Assembly: GCA_036417435.1 (NCBI GenBank)
Contig: CM070916.1
Coordinates: 21,026,052 to 21,090,051, forward strand
Reading direction: 5' to 3'
From: Inia geoffrensis
Taxonomy: Eukaryota; Chordata; Mammalia; Artiodactyla; Iniidae
Length of the DNA: 64,000 bases
Positions 26,167-40,203 of this stretch are shown here, in pieces (within the stretch, counting starts at the first letter, position 1; each line of letters opens with the position of its first letter). The translations under genes were made by a program, and so were the position numbers. Below the pieces are notes generated by a model, which was not told where the DNA came from, did not search any database, and saw nothing but the letters and a program-made list of their open reading frames with translations.

Positions 26167-26334
26167 TTTTTTGCGGTACGCGGGCCTCTCACTGTTGTGG
26201 CCTCTCCAGTTGCGGAGCACAGGCTCCGGACGCGCAGGCTCCGCGGCATGTGGGATCCTCCCGGACCGGGGCATGAACCCGTGTCCCCGGAGTCGGCAGG
26301 AGGACTCTTAACCACTGCGCCACCAGGGAAGCCC
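26167..26334 (-). mobile_element. CHR-2 SINE with internal deletion, reverse orientation
   Basis: The reverse-complement copy has a short 6-T tail and ends CCACCAGGGAAGCCC. About 30 bp between two GAGC words in the middle of the SINE are missing, as expected from slippage between short direct repeats. Confidence 0.92.
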
Positions 26335-26339
26335 TGCTT

Positions 26340-29300
26340 TTAATTGGTAAACTATCTTCCAAAAATAACATCTTCAGGCTTCACAACACCCTAGTCATAG
26401 AGCCATTAAAGAATGAATGTCTTTACTGTACGGGAGGACCTCTATGAATAATGAATAGGGCTCTATTTTTCCTGAGAAACAAACATGCACGTACGGGTGT
26501 GTTCTTGGTAATGAACAGCATTGTGAGTGTGCATAACATAGAAGGACATTCCATCTGCTCTGACTTCTACCTTAATTTCAGTGGATGACTGATTCTAAAA
26601 CCCCCTAGAGAGTCAAACAACCATATTCTAAACCTGTAACCTGCTGCCTGGCTTCTAGGTTGCTTTTAGGAGTTCTAAATGATGATTTAGTACAAAGATT
26701 GAAGAGTTAATGGATCATGTTACAGTCTTGAAGGGGACTGGCTTACACAAATTCAAGAGAAAAGAAAAGAATATCTGAACATGGTACTTAAGAACTCTAA
26801 TTTCATCTTTATTCTAAACTTCATGAAAACAGAGTTGGACCATTATTCTCCCAGGCACACATGAAAAGTTGTGCTGTGCAAAGTGCAACCAAATTTAGAT
26901 ACTTGTGCAAGAGATATTTCACAAAATAACTAATGAAAAGTAAGATCTAGGATTGTAAAATGATAATGACCTTGCAATGTGTTGAAAACTATTTGGCTCT
27001 TCCTTTAGCAAGATCATGCAAGGGCTTAATGTATTTTGTAAATTAGTTCCATAATGATTTCACTTACAAAGAATATAATTTGCTAGTCTATTTTCATAAT
27101 GAATGAGAGCTTAATGAATCACACATACTTCCCCATTCAACAGAAATATGGGGCATCACAGCATTGAATTGAAATATTCATTATAAGAAGTCTTCAGACT
27201 TTGGCTGTAAGAATTCTAAAGTTCTCTCTTTCTTTCTCTTTTTTCGGATAGGGGATGTTTCTGTTCAAGTTGACTTAAAGGATTAGTTAACCATCATGCA
27301 AAATTATTGTTCATTGCAATTGGTTGCAGCTCAAATGGAAAATTTTATATTTGTGTAATGGTTATGAATTTTCACAGGCCACAAACTCAGTTGTAAGGAA
27401 TGGAACTTCCTTTATTTTCCTTTAATGGAACTTAATTTCTATTTTAAGCCTCTCTTCTATTCAGCAGCAGAAAATTTAATCTTGCCAATTCAAGGTAAAT
27501 TTAGTTGCATAAGAACATTCTTAGACATAGTTCCCTCCCCAGGGAGGGTTCATTTTTTCCATGTGGGGATGGTAAGACATTCAGACATTGGTAAAAACAG
27601 ATCATCTATTTGTGGGTCATTGTTATCTTCTATGATGGCATTCTCTGAGTTATAAATAGGTCTTTTCCCAGTCCCTGGCTGCATGGTCCATACTACATGG
27701 TCGGCCACACTGTCCTAGAATCCTGCACATCCACCAGTGTGTGCGAACTACCAGTAGTGATGGCTGTGTTTCTCTCACTAATCTCTGCCCCATTGTTGAT
27801 TGCACAAGGAATGTTGGGTTGCCCTCCTGCACCTCTCTGCCATTCCTTCACCCCACCCCTGCATTCTTTGTGTATAGGTTTCACAGCTCCCATTCCATTG
27901 TAGTATAAGGAATATCAGAGAGATTACAGACGCCAGTGTCTCCAGACAGGAGAGTCAGAATACACATCTCCACTCCCTGGGGACCCTAATCCTATCAGAG
28001 TTCAGCCCACAGAGAGGACACAGGGCAACTCCAAGATCGATTAGCTTCTTCCAGCTTTCTCTCTTCCCCTCACCCATCATTTTCACTTAGAATGAGATGA
28101 GAAAAGGGCTCTTGCTTCATGTAGTTTGCATTCTTTCTCATTTATTGCTTATGGCCTGCACAACAGAGCTTGCTTCCTTCAGAACTTAGAACTCAGAAAC
28201 ACCCCCTCTCTTTCAGAACACTTTTAGCTATTGCAAATTAAAGCCGTGCCTGTCAAGACTGCAGTCTCTGCACTAAGCTTGAGAGGCTTCTTAGAAATTT
28301 AAAAACTTTGAAGGAAATAATATCTTATATTTACAAAATTTTAAACAACTTTAAAAATACTTTCCATAAACTCTTCATCTACCCATTTATACAAACATAA
28401 GTCCTAGAGGCAATGACTGAGTACATTGTGCTACAACCACTCACAAAGCCAGGTCCCAGGCTTTAAGCAGCTCAAAGTCAAGACTATCAGGGACCTTAAA
28501 GACATTCTGCTGAGAAAAGTAGAGCTAGGTAGGAAAAATATATGGCACATTTCCCTACCAGAGATTAAAATAGAGTTCATCTTGTAGTTTCCTACTCTAG
28601 GGAGAGGTGCACAATAATTTGATCACGCAAGGAATATAAATTGCTCTGAGTCACTAATGGTAGCTTCTTGCCATCCCCACCTCCAACTTCCGGGGGAGTG
28701 GGAGTACCCAAGGCTTTAGAAGGTGCTTAGGGAACCTGCTTTCAGGAGATACAGAGGAATTAAATTCAGCCTTTTGAATATTCGAAGTTCTAAAATATGA
28801 AATGGCAGTCCTAGGGACAGAGTTGGCACACACATGTATTTCGTTGGCCTTGAAATAATTTGAAAGAGTGCCAGTGCTTAATATTGGGAAATACAAAAGA
28901 AATTTAAAATGTGTGCTTTTCATGAAAATTCCAAAGATCTGGCGGAATGGGGCCCCCATTTGGCTGGAGCTGTGGTAAGGCAGCCTCTCTTCGTCAAGTT
29001 CTGCATTCAAATTCGGGCACCATCCCTCTCCCTTCCTGTCCCTACCTGTCCACTTCACACATTGACTTTTCCTGCCACCCTTTCTCCTGAGGTTGTGACC
29101 CCTGATGATCCCAGAAAAGAGACCCCAGAAAGTTGAAAGAAGGAGGGTGGGTAGAATAAGTTGAGGTATGTAGTGGACTGAGACTGAATCATGGAAGGTA
29201 CACAATACCTACCACTTCTGCCTTCAGGCCAGAGAGGGGCCCTCACCCCCGGGCCTCTGTCTGAGTTGCACATGGGTTTATCCGCTCCTGTGTCTCAGTT

Positions 29301-31085
29301 CCAGGCCTGCACCCAACCTCCCTGACAGGACAACCTCTGCCCCCAGCGTGCCCCACATGGCTTCTGCCAGGACAGCTGTTCTCAGGCCCTTGAGTTGTAG
29401 TGAAGCACAAACTGCAGCCATACACTGAGGCTCCCAGCACTCTTCGAAGGGAACAAATGGGAACAAATCTCCAGTAAGTCATAACCAGCCCAGTCATGAC
29501 CCCAGAATGATCCTACAGGTACAAGTCCTTGAGCAACTTGAAGCACCTGGTCAGCTCCATGTCTGTGCCTGTATGTGTGCCTACGTGCATATGTGAACAC
29601 ATGGACATGCAAGAGAGGGTGGGTGTGAGTTGGGAGAGCACCCCAGATAGGAGAGAGGGGGCAGGGCTAATGTGTGTCCAGGTCCAGGCTTGGGGTGCCC
29701 TACCCAGAGGGATATGCCAGCCCTGGTCATCCCAGGGACTAGAGGAAAACTTGGAAGTTGTGTAAAAGACACTCCAAAGCCAGCCCCTCACCCCTGCAAT
29801 TTGGGAAAGTGAGCGGGGAGGGGCTGTGCTTGCCCATGTTTATGGGCTATACTGTCTCTGACTGACATTTATCCACCTGCCTAAGGTCCGGGGAATGTCA
29901 TGGAGGTCTTCCTCAGTCTATCACTTCAACTCCACAATTTCTTACTACTTTGATTCCTCTAAATAGACTATCCATTCAGCCATTCATCCATAAAAAAAAA
30001 AAAAAAAAAACCCCAAACAAAACAGTTATTGAAGATGTACATTACATATTGTGCTAGAAATGTGTTGTGAAATCATGAAAAGATAGGCTGTGTCTCTGCC
30101 TTCAGCAGCCTCCAGTCTGGTGTCCTGTTGAGTTGAGGTCCTTTAGAGCTTAAATGTTCTTTTTTAAATAATTGAATAAGAAGTAAAGGCGGTACAGTAG
30201 AAGGCCTCAAGAACAAACGAGTACCGAGACCAATGCCTTCATTTATTTTAATCTCGTGAATACTTAAAAATTTAGGTTTTACTATTATTTCTTGAAGGAA
30301 TACCACTTCAATCCAATTAATTTGTATAATATATTTTGATATAAATATGTGCCACATTATGATTTATGTCCTATGGATTGACAATTGACAATCAAAGCAG
30401 GGGGCTGGCTACAATTACAATGGTGACTTTGGTACACATTAACTGAAGGACTAGCGGCTCAGAAAACCCAGAGCTTTTGGTTTAGTTTATTAAGTTTGAT
30501 TATTCTAGCCCATAGGAAAAGGTCTTACCTAAAATTGGCACTCAGTTAGGACTTGAGAAACTAATACACCTGAGAATACATAAAATGAGCAGTTTAATAA
30601 GGTTAGCTTGACCTCCTTAACACTCACCGTCTGCTTCATGTACCCCCAAACTCTACCAACGCTAAGATAATTTTGAACCTTTTGAATATTTTCCAATATG
30701 TTTTGGAGAAATTTTTAATATCTCCAAAATGGAGTTTAATATTTTAACTGGCCACAAATGACAGAAGAAGCATTCATCTCTCGACTATTGCCTTGCAAAA
30801 GAATCTAAAATCAACAGTTTCCTATACTTTAAAGTATGACATTAATTCTGATTCAAAAGCAATGATATTATCATAACCTTTCAAGAAAATGAAATGTAAA
30901 TCAGAATAGTAACTTATTTTAGATTTTCAGAAGAGTGTTATGGGTCAGAACGAGAGTCTCAATTTTGCAAATGAATTGTGCGCTATTAGAATTCATATTC
31001 AGGGAATACAGTAAATTTGTTGGCAAATGGTAAGGATATGCACAATGTCCCCAGACTTCCAGATGCCTTGTATAGGAAAGAGGTG
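26340..31085. other. Intergenic sequence, mostly unassigned
   Basis: No gene or clear repeat was recognised over most of this interval. A run of about 20 A lies at 29992-30010, followed by an L2-like block (AGTTATTGAAGATGTACATT, minus orientation). Frames at 28654-29205 (minus, 183 codons) and around 29.2-29.8 kb overlap on both strands without domain signatures. Confidence 0.35.
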
Positions 31086-31089
31086 GTAG

Positions 31090-31310
31090 GGGCTTCCCTG
31101 GTGGCTCAGTGGTTGAGAGTCCGCCTGCCGATGCAGGGGACACGGGTTCGTGCCGGGGTCCGGGAAGATCCCACATGCCGCGGAGCAGCTGGGCCCGTGA
31201 GCCATGGCTGCTGAGCCTGTGCGTCTGGAGCCTGTGCTCCGCAACGGGAGAGGCCACAACAGTGAGAGGCCCAAGTACCGCAAAAAAAACCCCCCAAAAA
31301 CAAAAAACTG
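31090..31310 (+). mobile_element. CHR-2 SINE
   Basis: Full-length forward copy ending AAGTACCGC with an A-rich tail interrupted by C runs. Flanks AGAGGTGGTAG and AGAAGTGGTGA suggest an eroded target duplication. Its CCCAAGTACCGC end resembles the tail variant in the composite element at 12.8 kb. Confidence 0.93.
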
Positions 31311-31574
31311 AAAAGAAGTGGTGATCCTCTCTTCAAACCAATTAAAAACCCCATCCCAACTCTACCATTAGCAACAGGCAAACACAAAGACATTGCAACC
31401 AATCGGGATGCCCTTCCTTATCCTCCACTAGGTAAACTAATCAACAGTTCATTCCTCCCCAAAGACTTGTATCAAGACTAGCGCTACCCTAAGTATGAGG
31501 ATTTAAACATAAATGAAGATTCGCTTCTTTCTTTCTGAGAGCTTATGGTCTAGTTTTCACAGAAAGAGGGAGGA

Positions 31575-31670
31575 ACGACAGATAACATTTATTGAGTAAC
31601 TGAAATTATCCTGCCACTGTATATATTCTTTCATCTAAATAAACACCCTATGAGGTAAACATAAATCAAA
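31575..31670 (-). repeat. MIR fragment, reverse orientation
   Basis: AACATTTATTGAGTAACTGA, a diverged middle, and CACCCTATGAGGTAAACA match reverse-complement MIR. Confidence 0.7.
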
Positions 31671-31888
31671 ATTGGAATTGCTCTTATCACCGCACCGTGT
31701 CGCAAGAATCACAATTCATATTTTCAATGTCAACAATGGCATCTTCGTTCTAGAAAACATTTTACCTTTTGCCTCTTTTATCTTTTGACTATTTTCATGT
31801 TCAGAATCCTTGTAGAAGTCTAAGGACCCAGAAGTTTGGCCTCTGCTGTGATCAATTTATATGTTCAGAAATGTAAACAACTAACACA

Positions 31889-31893
<5 letters not shown>

Positions 31894-31925
<32 letters not shown>
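31894..31925. repeat. (TA)n microsatellite, about 16 units
   Basis: An uninterrupted alternating TA tract follows a short T run. It is likely length-variable between individuals. Confidence 0.95.
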
Positions 31926-31927
<2 letters not shown>

Positions 31928-34255
31928 GAGTAAAGTGTTTTGATTTCTTGTTCTTATTTAATTTTCATGGTAAATACATCCTGTAGGCCTAGGAATTCTG
32001 CATTTTGAAGTACTCAATAATTACACCAAAACTAGACACTGTACAACTGTATCAATCTGTTAATATCTCCATTATGGATATTTGGAAAAGAAATTATCCA
32101 TATCTTCAGTAAATTATAGGAAGTATCAGTAACAAAGAACATGTGTGATTGAATGCTGGTATTATAGTCATTATATATTAACTTTTATTTTATATTACAG
32201 TTGTTTTGGCTACTATTTGTTTTTCCCAGTGGTTTAGCAACATCAGTGAAATAGTGAACTACAATATATTATAATGAGAATTAATAGTATTTGAAATAAA
32301 ATGTTCCTAGTTAAATTATTTGATTCCTGCTAGACCATCAAATCAGGGCTGGCAAATAGCTCTTCTATCATGTGCTAACTGAAAGTGATTTGAGAAGGAC
32401 TCTGAGGTCATTGCCAGCCTTAGAGACAAAGGTGCATTGCTAGATAAGTAATGTGTGTCATGTAAAGGGTTAGGTGAGTGGCGGAATTCATATTACACAT
32501 TTGCCCTCTGCGATTTACATTACTAGTTAAATAAACCCCACAAATTTTCTTTTCTAATGCAAAGTCAGTTTATCTATTAAGACAGAACAAACTGATTAAC
32601 ACACCTCTCTGCCAGTTGCCAAAATCAAAATTCATTTTCTTATCACAAAGAGTAGAAAAGAGAATCTGTGCGATGGGAGATTTCAATGATAAAAATTATT
32701 TTAATAAATGTGCTCTATATTTCAAAGTCACATCCTAAATTCCTGATTGAAGATCTAAGAAACAAAGAATAGCAATAGCTCTACATTTTCAGCATGTTTT
32801 CCTTGTCTTTTTTGATCAGCCTTCGTTAAAATCAGGGAGGAGAAAACAGTTCATAGTTTAAGAATCAGCAAAATCATAAACCATTTCTCCTGACCTAACA
32901 TCTTTATAATAAAAAACCTACTATAATAAATTCATTGCTAGGTTGTGTTTTTATTACTACAATCTCCCCCATGAGTTCTCAGTTAAAAATATTCTGGGAG
33001 AGGCAGAAAAATATCATTTGTGTCAGAACATAATTCTCTACCTGCTGAAAAAAAGACATACAGTTGTGATAGTTGCCTATTATTTTTTAAAGATTGATAT
33101 ATAAGCTTACATATTTATGGCAAATTAATGAAATAGATGGGAGTATATTATACTATCAAGCTATTGTTACAGATGTAACCAACATAAGTTGTGAGGTGTC
33201 TAATATCCATCCCAAGCTTCCATAAGGAAAAAAAAAAAAGCCAAAATCTCTAAAACAAAGAAGATTTTAAAAAAAAGAAGAAAAATGGTACTGAATTCAT
33301 AATCTTGCTATCGATTCATGAAAGATTGTCATGTTTTTCTTTTTTATTATGAAATATGCCTATTGATTCAATTCTGGAATCTATTAATTTGTATTGTGCT
33401 ACTTTGAAAATTTGGATGCATATATCCTGAGTTTAAAAATTTGCTGTATAACTATGTTAATTGTATCTAAACTACCCCAGGCTATAGCGAGGCCCCTTTG
33501 GAAGTTATCTAATGGCAGCTTCTCATGCAGGCATTTAAATCAGATATAAGTCATCTGGTGCCTATATTGGTACCCAGACTTGACTTACTAAATTCAAATG
33601 TGCTTGTGTATTTACTATAGGCTAGGGCAATTATCCAAGATGAAAAAACGTTATCTCAGCTCTGGGCTTAAGCAGGCAAATCATCAAGGGTAAAAGTGAC
33701 TTACTCCTTTCATTCTAAAGATTCTCAGATCCTATTTCTGGAATCACTCTTGTGTTGACATTTCTTCTCCGTCTCCACCAACACTGCCTCCTTCCAGAAC
33801 TTCACCATTTTCCGCCCATACATAATCCCCTTGATTCCGATGGCTCTTAATGTCACATCACTCTCCATAGCACCAACAGAATCATCTTTGAGGGGAAAAA
33901 TACCCAACAACTATAGCATTATTTATTACTTTAAAGGAGTGGTATCAATGTTGCTTCAAAATCTTGCTTCAGTGAACCTCTCCAGTGTTCTTTTTCTTTA
34001 TTGAAACCTCCGATTGCAACTTTACTAGACTTTAGATATTCCCTGGATGCCTGGCACCCTTTCATGACACTATGTCTTATGCAGCTTTACCTTCTGCCAT
34101 CTTTTCCTTAGTGTCTTAATGTATTCTCATCATCTGTCTTTGTTACCTTGTTTTCCATGAGTCAATATTTTGCCTTCTCTTTTGGTCTCTGTTAGGAAAA
34201 ACTGTGAAAGACTTGAAAATGAGCAACAAAAGATTTCTGGGTAGACTTTCAGTGT
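31926..34255. other. Intergenic sequence, nothing recognised
   Basis: AT-rich DNA. A pyrimidine-richer block at 33.7-34.2 kb might be old LINE-derived, but no family could be assigned. No gene-like frame was found. Confidence 0.3.
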
Positions 34256-34259
34256 AATG

Positions 34260-34685
34260 TTGGCATTTGCTAGCTGGCCCTTTGGAGATATATCATAGTA
34301 GGGCGACTCTGAGAGTCTTTAACTAGATTATTTTATACCTCTGTAAACTGTAGAACATTTATAGTAATGCAAATGATCACTGTCCCTAGAAATACAAATA
34401 AACTTTGTTCAGTAAAGACACAATTGATTTCTGCCTTGTAGAAGAGATGATTTCAAACATGACATTATATTGTCCTACAGGGTATTAAACCATTTTTGCC
34501 GATTAGGTTATTCATTTCAGCATTGTTGATGAGATAGACAGATAGATACATTTGGATTCTCTTTCAAACCTGTTTTAAAATCGTCCTGGTTCTGTCGTTA
34601 ATAAACTAAATAAGACACTTTATATCTGTATGAGAGTCACAGATGCACATTTTTAAAAAACTATATTTGAACAGTTTGAAGGACA
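34260..34685 (+). repeat. Left copy of a diverged direct repeat
   Basis: This segment is collinear with 35350-35770. The best-matching core is 34411-34435 (AGTAAAGACACAATTGAT and on), 23 of 25 bases the same as 35505-35529. Other matching blocks are ATAGTAAT-CAAAT (34361) and TATATTTGAACAG (34662). The offset stays at 1082-1095 bp, so it is one ancient duplication or two insertions of one unassigned repeat. Confidence 0.6.
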
Positions 34686-35349
34686 CACAGACATATACAA
34701 CAGCTTCATCTGAAAAAGCCAGGCTGTAGGAGAAGTGTGCCTCATGGACTGTTTAGTTCCAGTACATATTTTCTTGGCCCCCTGCAGACATCACAAGTGG
34801 CAATAAAATTTAAACTTTGCTGACACTCTGTTTCATTATGTTGCCCCTCTCTACCAATCCTGTGTGTCGGGGGTGTGCAGGCATGCCTGTGCATACAGTA
34901 CAATAATTTATTCCATATTGGTGACAATAGTGATTAGAAAATTGACGTTATGGTGTGACTCTTTGATAATCTCTGTCAGATGGATGATGGAAATATATTC
35001 TCTGATGAATGAGAAAAGACAGGGAATCTGGTGTGAAAGTCTTTTCTGTTTGTGTTTTTTTTTTGTTTATTTTTGTGCTTAAATCAATTAAGAAATTTCT
35101 GTCGACTGATAATGAGAACAACTCTTAAAGATCTGAATCAGTTAATGAGCTTTTGTGTTTCTGTGTTTGGACCTTTGCCCAAAATTATAAAACTGAAGCT
35201 ATATGCTCCCTATGTGTCTAGTATCCATGTGCCTGTACGCCTCTAATTGAAAAAGTCCTTGACCTCTCTACATGACTATATAATGTTTCCCAATTTCTGG
35301 ATGGATTTAATAAATTGTACTGTGATGTCTCTTAAATTAAAAGAGCTCT

Positions 35350-35770
35350 CTTTGGCTGGTTGTCTAGCTGACATTCTGGGCTTATGGAATCAGGCCTGTG
35401 CCTCTAAGTACCCTTGACAAAGCTATTTTACAACTCTTTAAGTAGTTGAAAACTGATAGTAATACAAATTATTCTTGTCCAGTGAAATGTAAATGAGTTT
35501 TCCCAGTAAAGATACAATTGATGTCTGCCCAATAGAAAGATACATTCCAAACACTGTGTTTTATTTCTCTAGTTTTGCATCTGTAAACAGTCATTCCAAC
35601 ATTCTTGAATGTGTCTGCATATCTACCTACATCAACATCTACATCTACATCTGCTGTTCAAATTTTCCTTTCCACCCGCTTTAACATCTTATGGGCACTC
35701 ATTAATTAATGGACTAAATAAAATCTTTGACATCTGTTCATTTTATATTTGAACAGAGTAATGGTTTCAA
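35350..35770 (+). repeat. Right copy of a diverged direct repeat
   Basis: Partner of the segment at 34260-34685. Shared words in the same order include TAGCTG near the left, ATAGTAATACAAATT at 35456, the core at 35505-35529, ACTAAATAA near 35713 and TATATTTGAACAG near 35744. About 650 bp of sequence separates the copies. I recognise no repeat family for it. Confidence 0.6.
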
Positions 35771-35774
35771 ATTC

Positions 35775-37920
35775 TTAAAAACTGTGCATTACCAGCTCCC
35801 TCTGTGCTTTGTTCAGACTTATGCATTAGAGAATAATTTCACTCTTCCTCCGCACTAAACTAGAAGCGTCTTAAAGGGACAAACTATATATTCACAGAGC
35901 CTAACAAAATATCTTTTATAGTAGGTAGTAGGTACTAAAAATATATAGTTTTTATTGTGACAAAAAAACTATAAGGCCTGCTAAGGAATTTGGTGAAGAA
36001 AAGCATGTAAGATGATAAGAGGATGACTAAAATTTTATAACACCTATTACATTTTATTCATCAGTTGACTCTAAGTAATAGGAGTTAGCATTTGTCAATT
36101 TTATTAAACAGAATTTATACAAAAATGACCAATTGAAATGTTAAATACCTGAAAACATTTCCACTACTCTCCCACCAACAAATTTCATTATGGAGAGTTT
36201 GAAAAGGTGATATCTTTTTTATCATAAAAACTATAATACTATATAAACATAATTCTCTAAGTGAAATACAAATTTTCTCACTCTTCAGGTCTGACTTCAC
36301 TTAGTCAATTAATTTTAATTAGTCATATTTTTTAAAGTCTGAAAAATAATAGTTGAAATTACAAATTTGCTTTCTACCTTATGCCCTGAATTCATTTGAA
36401 TTTACATTTTGATTTTTAACCTTCTAAAGTCACTTTGCTAACAAATACTTTGCACTGATTATTTTTTATTTCTCAGAAACATACAGAGACCCACAATTCT
36501 AAATTTCTGATAAAATTGTATTTCTATATACTTGTTATTTCTCTTAAACTTTACTTTTTATTACAGGTAGAGATTATCTTACCAAAGCGATTAGAAAATT
36601 TTTTGAATTTTCATTTTGATGTTCTTGTAATTGAGCAGTTCCATAGTGTTCTTTGTGTATTCAACATACAAATAAGCTGCTCTCTGAGAGAAAAGTAAAT
36701 GAACCAATTTTTTTTTTCTGTGAATTTAAAACAAACTTTCTGGTTTAATGACAGATTCATTTCACTTTTGTCCCCAAAACACGCGAGCACCAAGATTATC
36801 AAATAACACTTAATATTTAGTAAAACAGTAAGGAATGTACAAATTAAGGAGGGGGAAAAAGAGTTTTCAAAAGGTCAGTTTTTAAAATTAAATTTTTATC
36901 TCTATTAAAAACCTTCCGAAATTATAGAAAATATGCACAAAATTGGAAAAACATCGTATGTATGATACAACAATTCTGTGGTATATCTAACTCATGCAAT
37001 TGATGAATAATTAACTATAAATTCTTATAGATGTTGAGGTATTTTACATATTAAACATTTTATTTGAACATCCTGTTATTTTCATTTGAAGCAACTCTTG
37101 GAAAAGTCCTAGAGTATTTTCATAGTGTTACATTTGTTTTATGTTATGTACCTATCCTGTTGCTCAAACTTGAATGTTTCCTATCAGTTTTGGGTCAATT
37201 AGGGACAAAAATTCCCCTGGTAACAAATTCTTTCAGTTAAGAGAAAGAGACTGAGAAAACTACTTATCTACATAAAGGCTCATTTATGCCTTAGTGTTAA
37301 AAGTCCATTACGAAAAAAACATTAAATTCAACTCATAATGATAAAGTTTTACCTAAGAACATCTTAGCAAATCAAAATTTTAAGTGATTAAGCATAATCC
37401 ATTTCTGGCAATTTTAAGCATGATAATTGAACTTTCTAAATATTTATAGATACTGAGAAGAAAACCATTCCAGCTGCAGATTTCTGGGGGGAAAAAGTCC
37501 ATATATCTTCAAAGTAGAAAGAAAGTCAGGCAGATCATTCATCAGATCAAAGATTTTCAAATCACCTCTTTTGGGGACTTCTGATAAATTTTTCTTATTG
37601 GACAGAATATAAATTTTAAAGTAAGGTGGTAATTCATTGCAATAACGAAACAAAGGGAAAGTAAGTTGTACTCCTTTTGTGAGAATATACAAAATGATCA
37701 GAATTCCAACAATCAGAATGGTATTACAGAATCTCATTTTCTGTAGATGTCAATTTCTGAAAAAATAGAATAGACACTGAAAATTAATGGAATTTAATAT
37801 TTAAATGAGATGATAAAATGTTTGTGTGCACTTATAGCTTCACACGTAATAAAATTCACTCTATTGTTGTCATCACCTTTTCAAATAATAAGAAAAAAAA
37901 TCTTAAATATTTACCCATGA
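35775..37920. other. AT-rich intergenic sequence, nothing recognised
   Basis: Very AT-rich with scattered short open frames. No repeat or gene was identified. Confidence 0.3.
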
Positions 37921-37929
37921 AGTTACCAA

Positions 37930-38335
37930 TTCCAGTGCCCTTTATTCTTGGTGTAGATCTGTATTTCCATTTGGTATCATCTTCCTCTCTTTGTGCAGCT
38001 CTCTCCTTTCTGGCATCTTCCCTGCAAATTCTAGTTACTTTGGCCTCCTCATGGCCTCTTCTCTTCCAATCAGGGAGCCCAGGCAGCTCTGCTTAGGTTG
38101 CCCCTCCTTGCACTGCAGCCTGGAAACCCTCCAAAGGCAGGAAGCTAGAGCAGTCACAAGATTCACCTCTTATCTTTCGGAGATCACCTTCCTTTGTTAT
38201 CTGATGTCAAATGCCTTGCAAATCATTAGAAAATCATTACTCCATATATTGGTATCTGGTTTTTGTTTGCTTTTTTCAGTTATTTCAGGCGGGAGGGTAA
38301 ATTTAGTGCCTGTTGCTCTGTCTCGGTAGGAAGAC
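37930..38335 (-). repeat. Probable old L1M 3' UTR fragment
   Basis: Blocks resembling reverse-complement L1M 3' UTR are present: GATCTGTATTTCCATTTGGT with ATCATCTTCC, and GGGAGGGTAAATTTAGTGCC with TGTTGCTCTGTCT. It is diverged and the boundaries are approximate. Confidence 0.45.
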
Positions 38336-40195
38336 GAAATCCTTGTCAGCAACTTTTTAAAAATCCACTTTCACTACTGCTGAGTCTAATGACATTTTAC
38401 ATATTCTAACACTTGGTAAACACCAAGGTTAGCAAAAGTAGGGGATAATTATTTATTAGACTGTGGGCTATGAACTCTATCCTGCAGTGTATCTTAGTTG
38501 GGTTCTGCAATAGCAGACGCTGCAATAAGGCTTCAGGTGAAAGTGATTTATTAGAATGTGTCCCCAGGCAAACCTGGCGGGAACACTGGAGAGGTAAAGA
38601 GAAGGAGGTCAGTCAAGGTTGTAACATCAAGCAAAGTACTCAAAGAATAACTTGGGCTCAAGCCTAAAATAGAACCATGGAGAAAACATAGTTCATACTT
38701 CAGAATTAAGGAATGGAGTGATAGAGTGCTCTTAACTCCCCTCACCTGTTCATCATTGGCAAAGGGTTGCCCAGGTGGGAAGTATATTCTTAATCTCTTC
38801 GGGGGCTCCTTACTCAGAGGCAAAGTTTGTTCTGACAGCCTGATGGTAGAAGAGGCACTGACTGTTGGGATTAATAGCAAACCGGTGTGCAAAAATAATA
38901 ACTATCTGAGAGGTGTGAGCAAAACAATAACAGCAACCAGTACCCAGTGCTTATGGAAACAACGCACAGGAGACTCACTCAGGGATTTCATTAAAATGAA
39001 AGTACTAGTTTAGTAGGTCTGGCAGGACTCCTAGGTGATGCTGACGCTGCTAGCCCACCAACATACCCCTTAACTTCTGGTAAGTCTTAAAGGACTGGGA
39101 TGGTTTTTATTTTCTCACCTTTCCTTGTCCTCACTTCATCGTTTTTAACACTTTGGAGTTACTGAGTATCCTTCACGTCAGGTTACAGTAACTTGATAAA
39201 CACTGCTGTTACACCAACATTAAAGAGGAAGCAAAAAGGTAGATCAGGGGCTATGCAGTTTTTGACCAAGACCCACAGTATAAATATACATTCTGATCCA
39301 GCACATACGTGTTTATTTAAGCATATATGACCTGAACAAATGTGTCATGAACTATAATTGTTGATGCATTCTGCGTCTTTCTAATCTATTATTCTCTTCG
39401 CTCTGTTTCATAAACAAAAATGTCATTTCCTAGCACACTACGAGGTCTCAACCCACAATTTAAAATAAACATGATCCCAATGATAATGGAAACTGAATTG
39501 AGATTCTTATAGGTCACATTTTTTGTTCCATTTATGAAAAATTGTGTTCACTGATTTATGGTCTGCTTGAAACACCTGAGTGCTTTGAGGAAGATGAGGA
39601 TTTTGGAGATCCTTCGAGCCTATATTTGTCAAATATTTTCTCTGTGTTCATTTGGGGTGGAAGCTGAGTGCTACCTGAAAGAAGGATGGAGTAGGGAGGG
39701 AGCTGTGTTCTAGCAGGCTTCCCGCACTGAGCCGAAGGAAATCTCTGCAGAACTGGACTGACATTCCTTAGATGGCCAACTAGGTACCGCCTAGCATCAC
39801 CCACACACGCAAGGAGGGGTCCTGTTACCTCAGCCTCAGCCTGAGTGGCTTACCTAAATATTTCTTCCTAATACTTAGTCTCTTTGAGAGAAGTTCTGGT
39901 AAATATATTCTTCTCCATCTTGCCACAGTCCATCTGACATTTTTGTGGCTTTTACAACCTGATAGTTGACCCACCGTGTAGCTGTCCCACATTTCAATTA
40001 ACTTCTAAATTCATTTACATAACATGAACATATGAAGCACATATTAAGCACGGGCCACATACTGAATGTTCAGTGGTTCACAAAACAGATCTATTCCTGC
40101 CCTTAGCTGCTTGCCGCCTAGTAAGGATGATACATAAAACATGAGAAAAGTGGTGTTAGGGTCAATACGATGTCAGAAGAGCATAAAACAGAAGT
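38336..40195. other. Mixed intergenic sequence with faint old repeats
   Basis: Around 39005-39060, GTAGGTCTGGCAGGACTCCT and GGTGATGCTGACGCTGCT resemble a MER5-type fragment. Around 40030-40160 an L2-like block in minus orientation is suggested. The 38.5-39.0 kb part looks like decayed repeat but was not assigned. Confidence 0.35.
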
Positions 40196-40203
40196 ATCTA
40201 AAA

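Noticed and set aside
28654..29205. 183-codon minus-strand frame upstream of GPC6
   Set aside because: No recognisable domain, no splice or promoter context, and overlapped by other frames on both strands.
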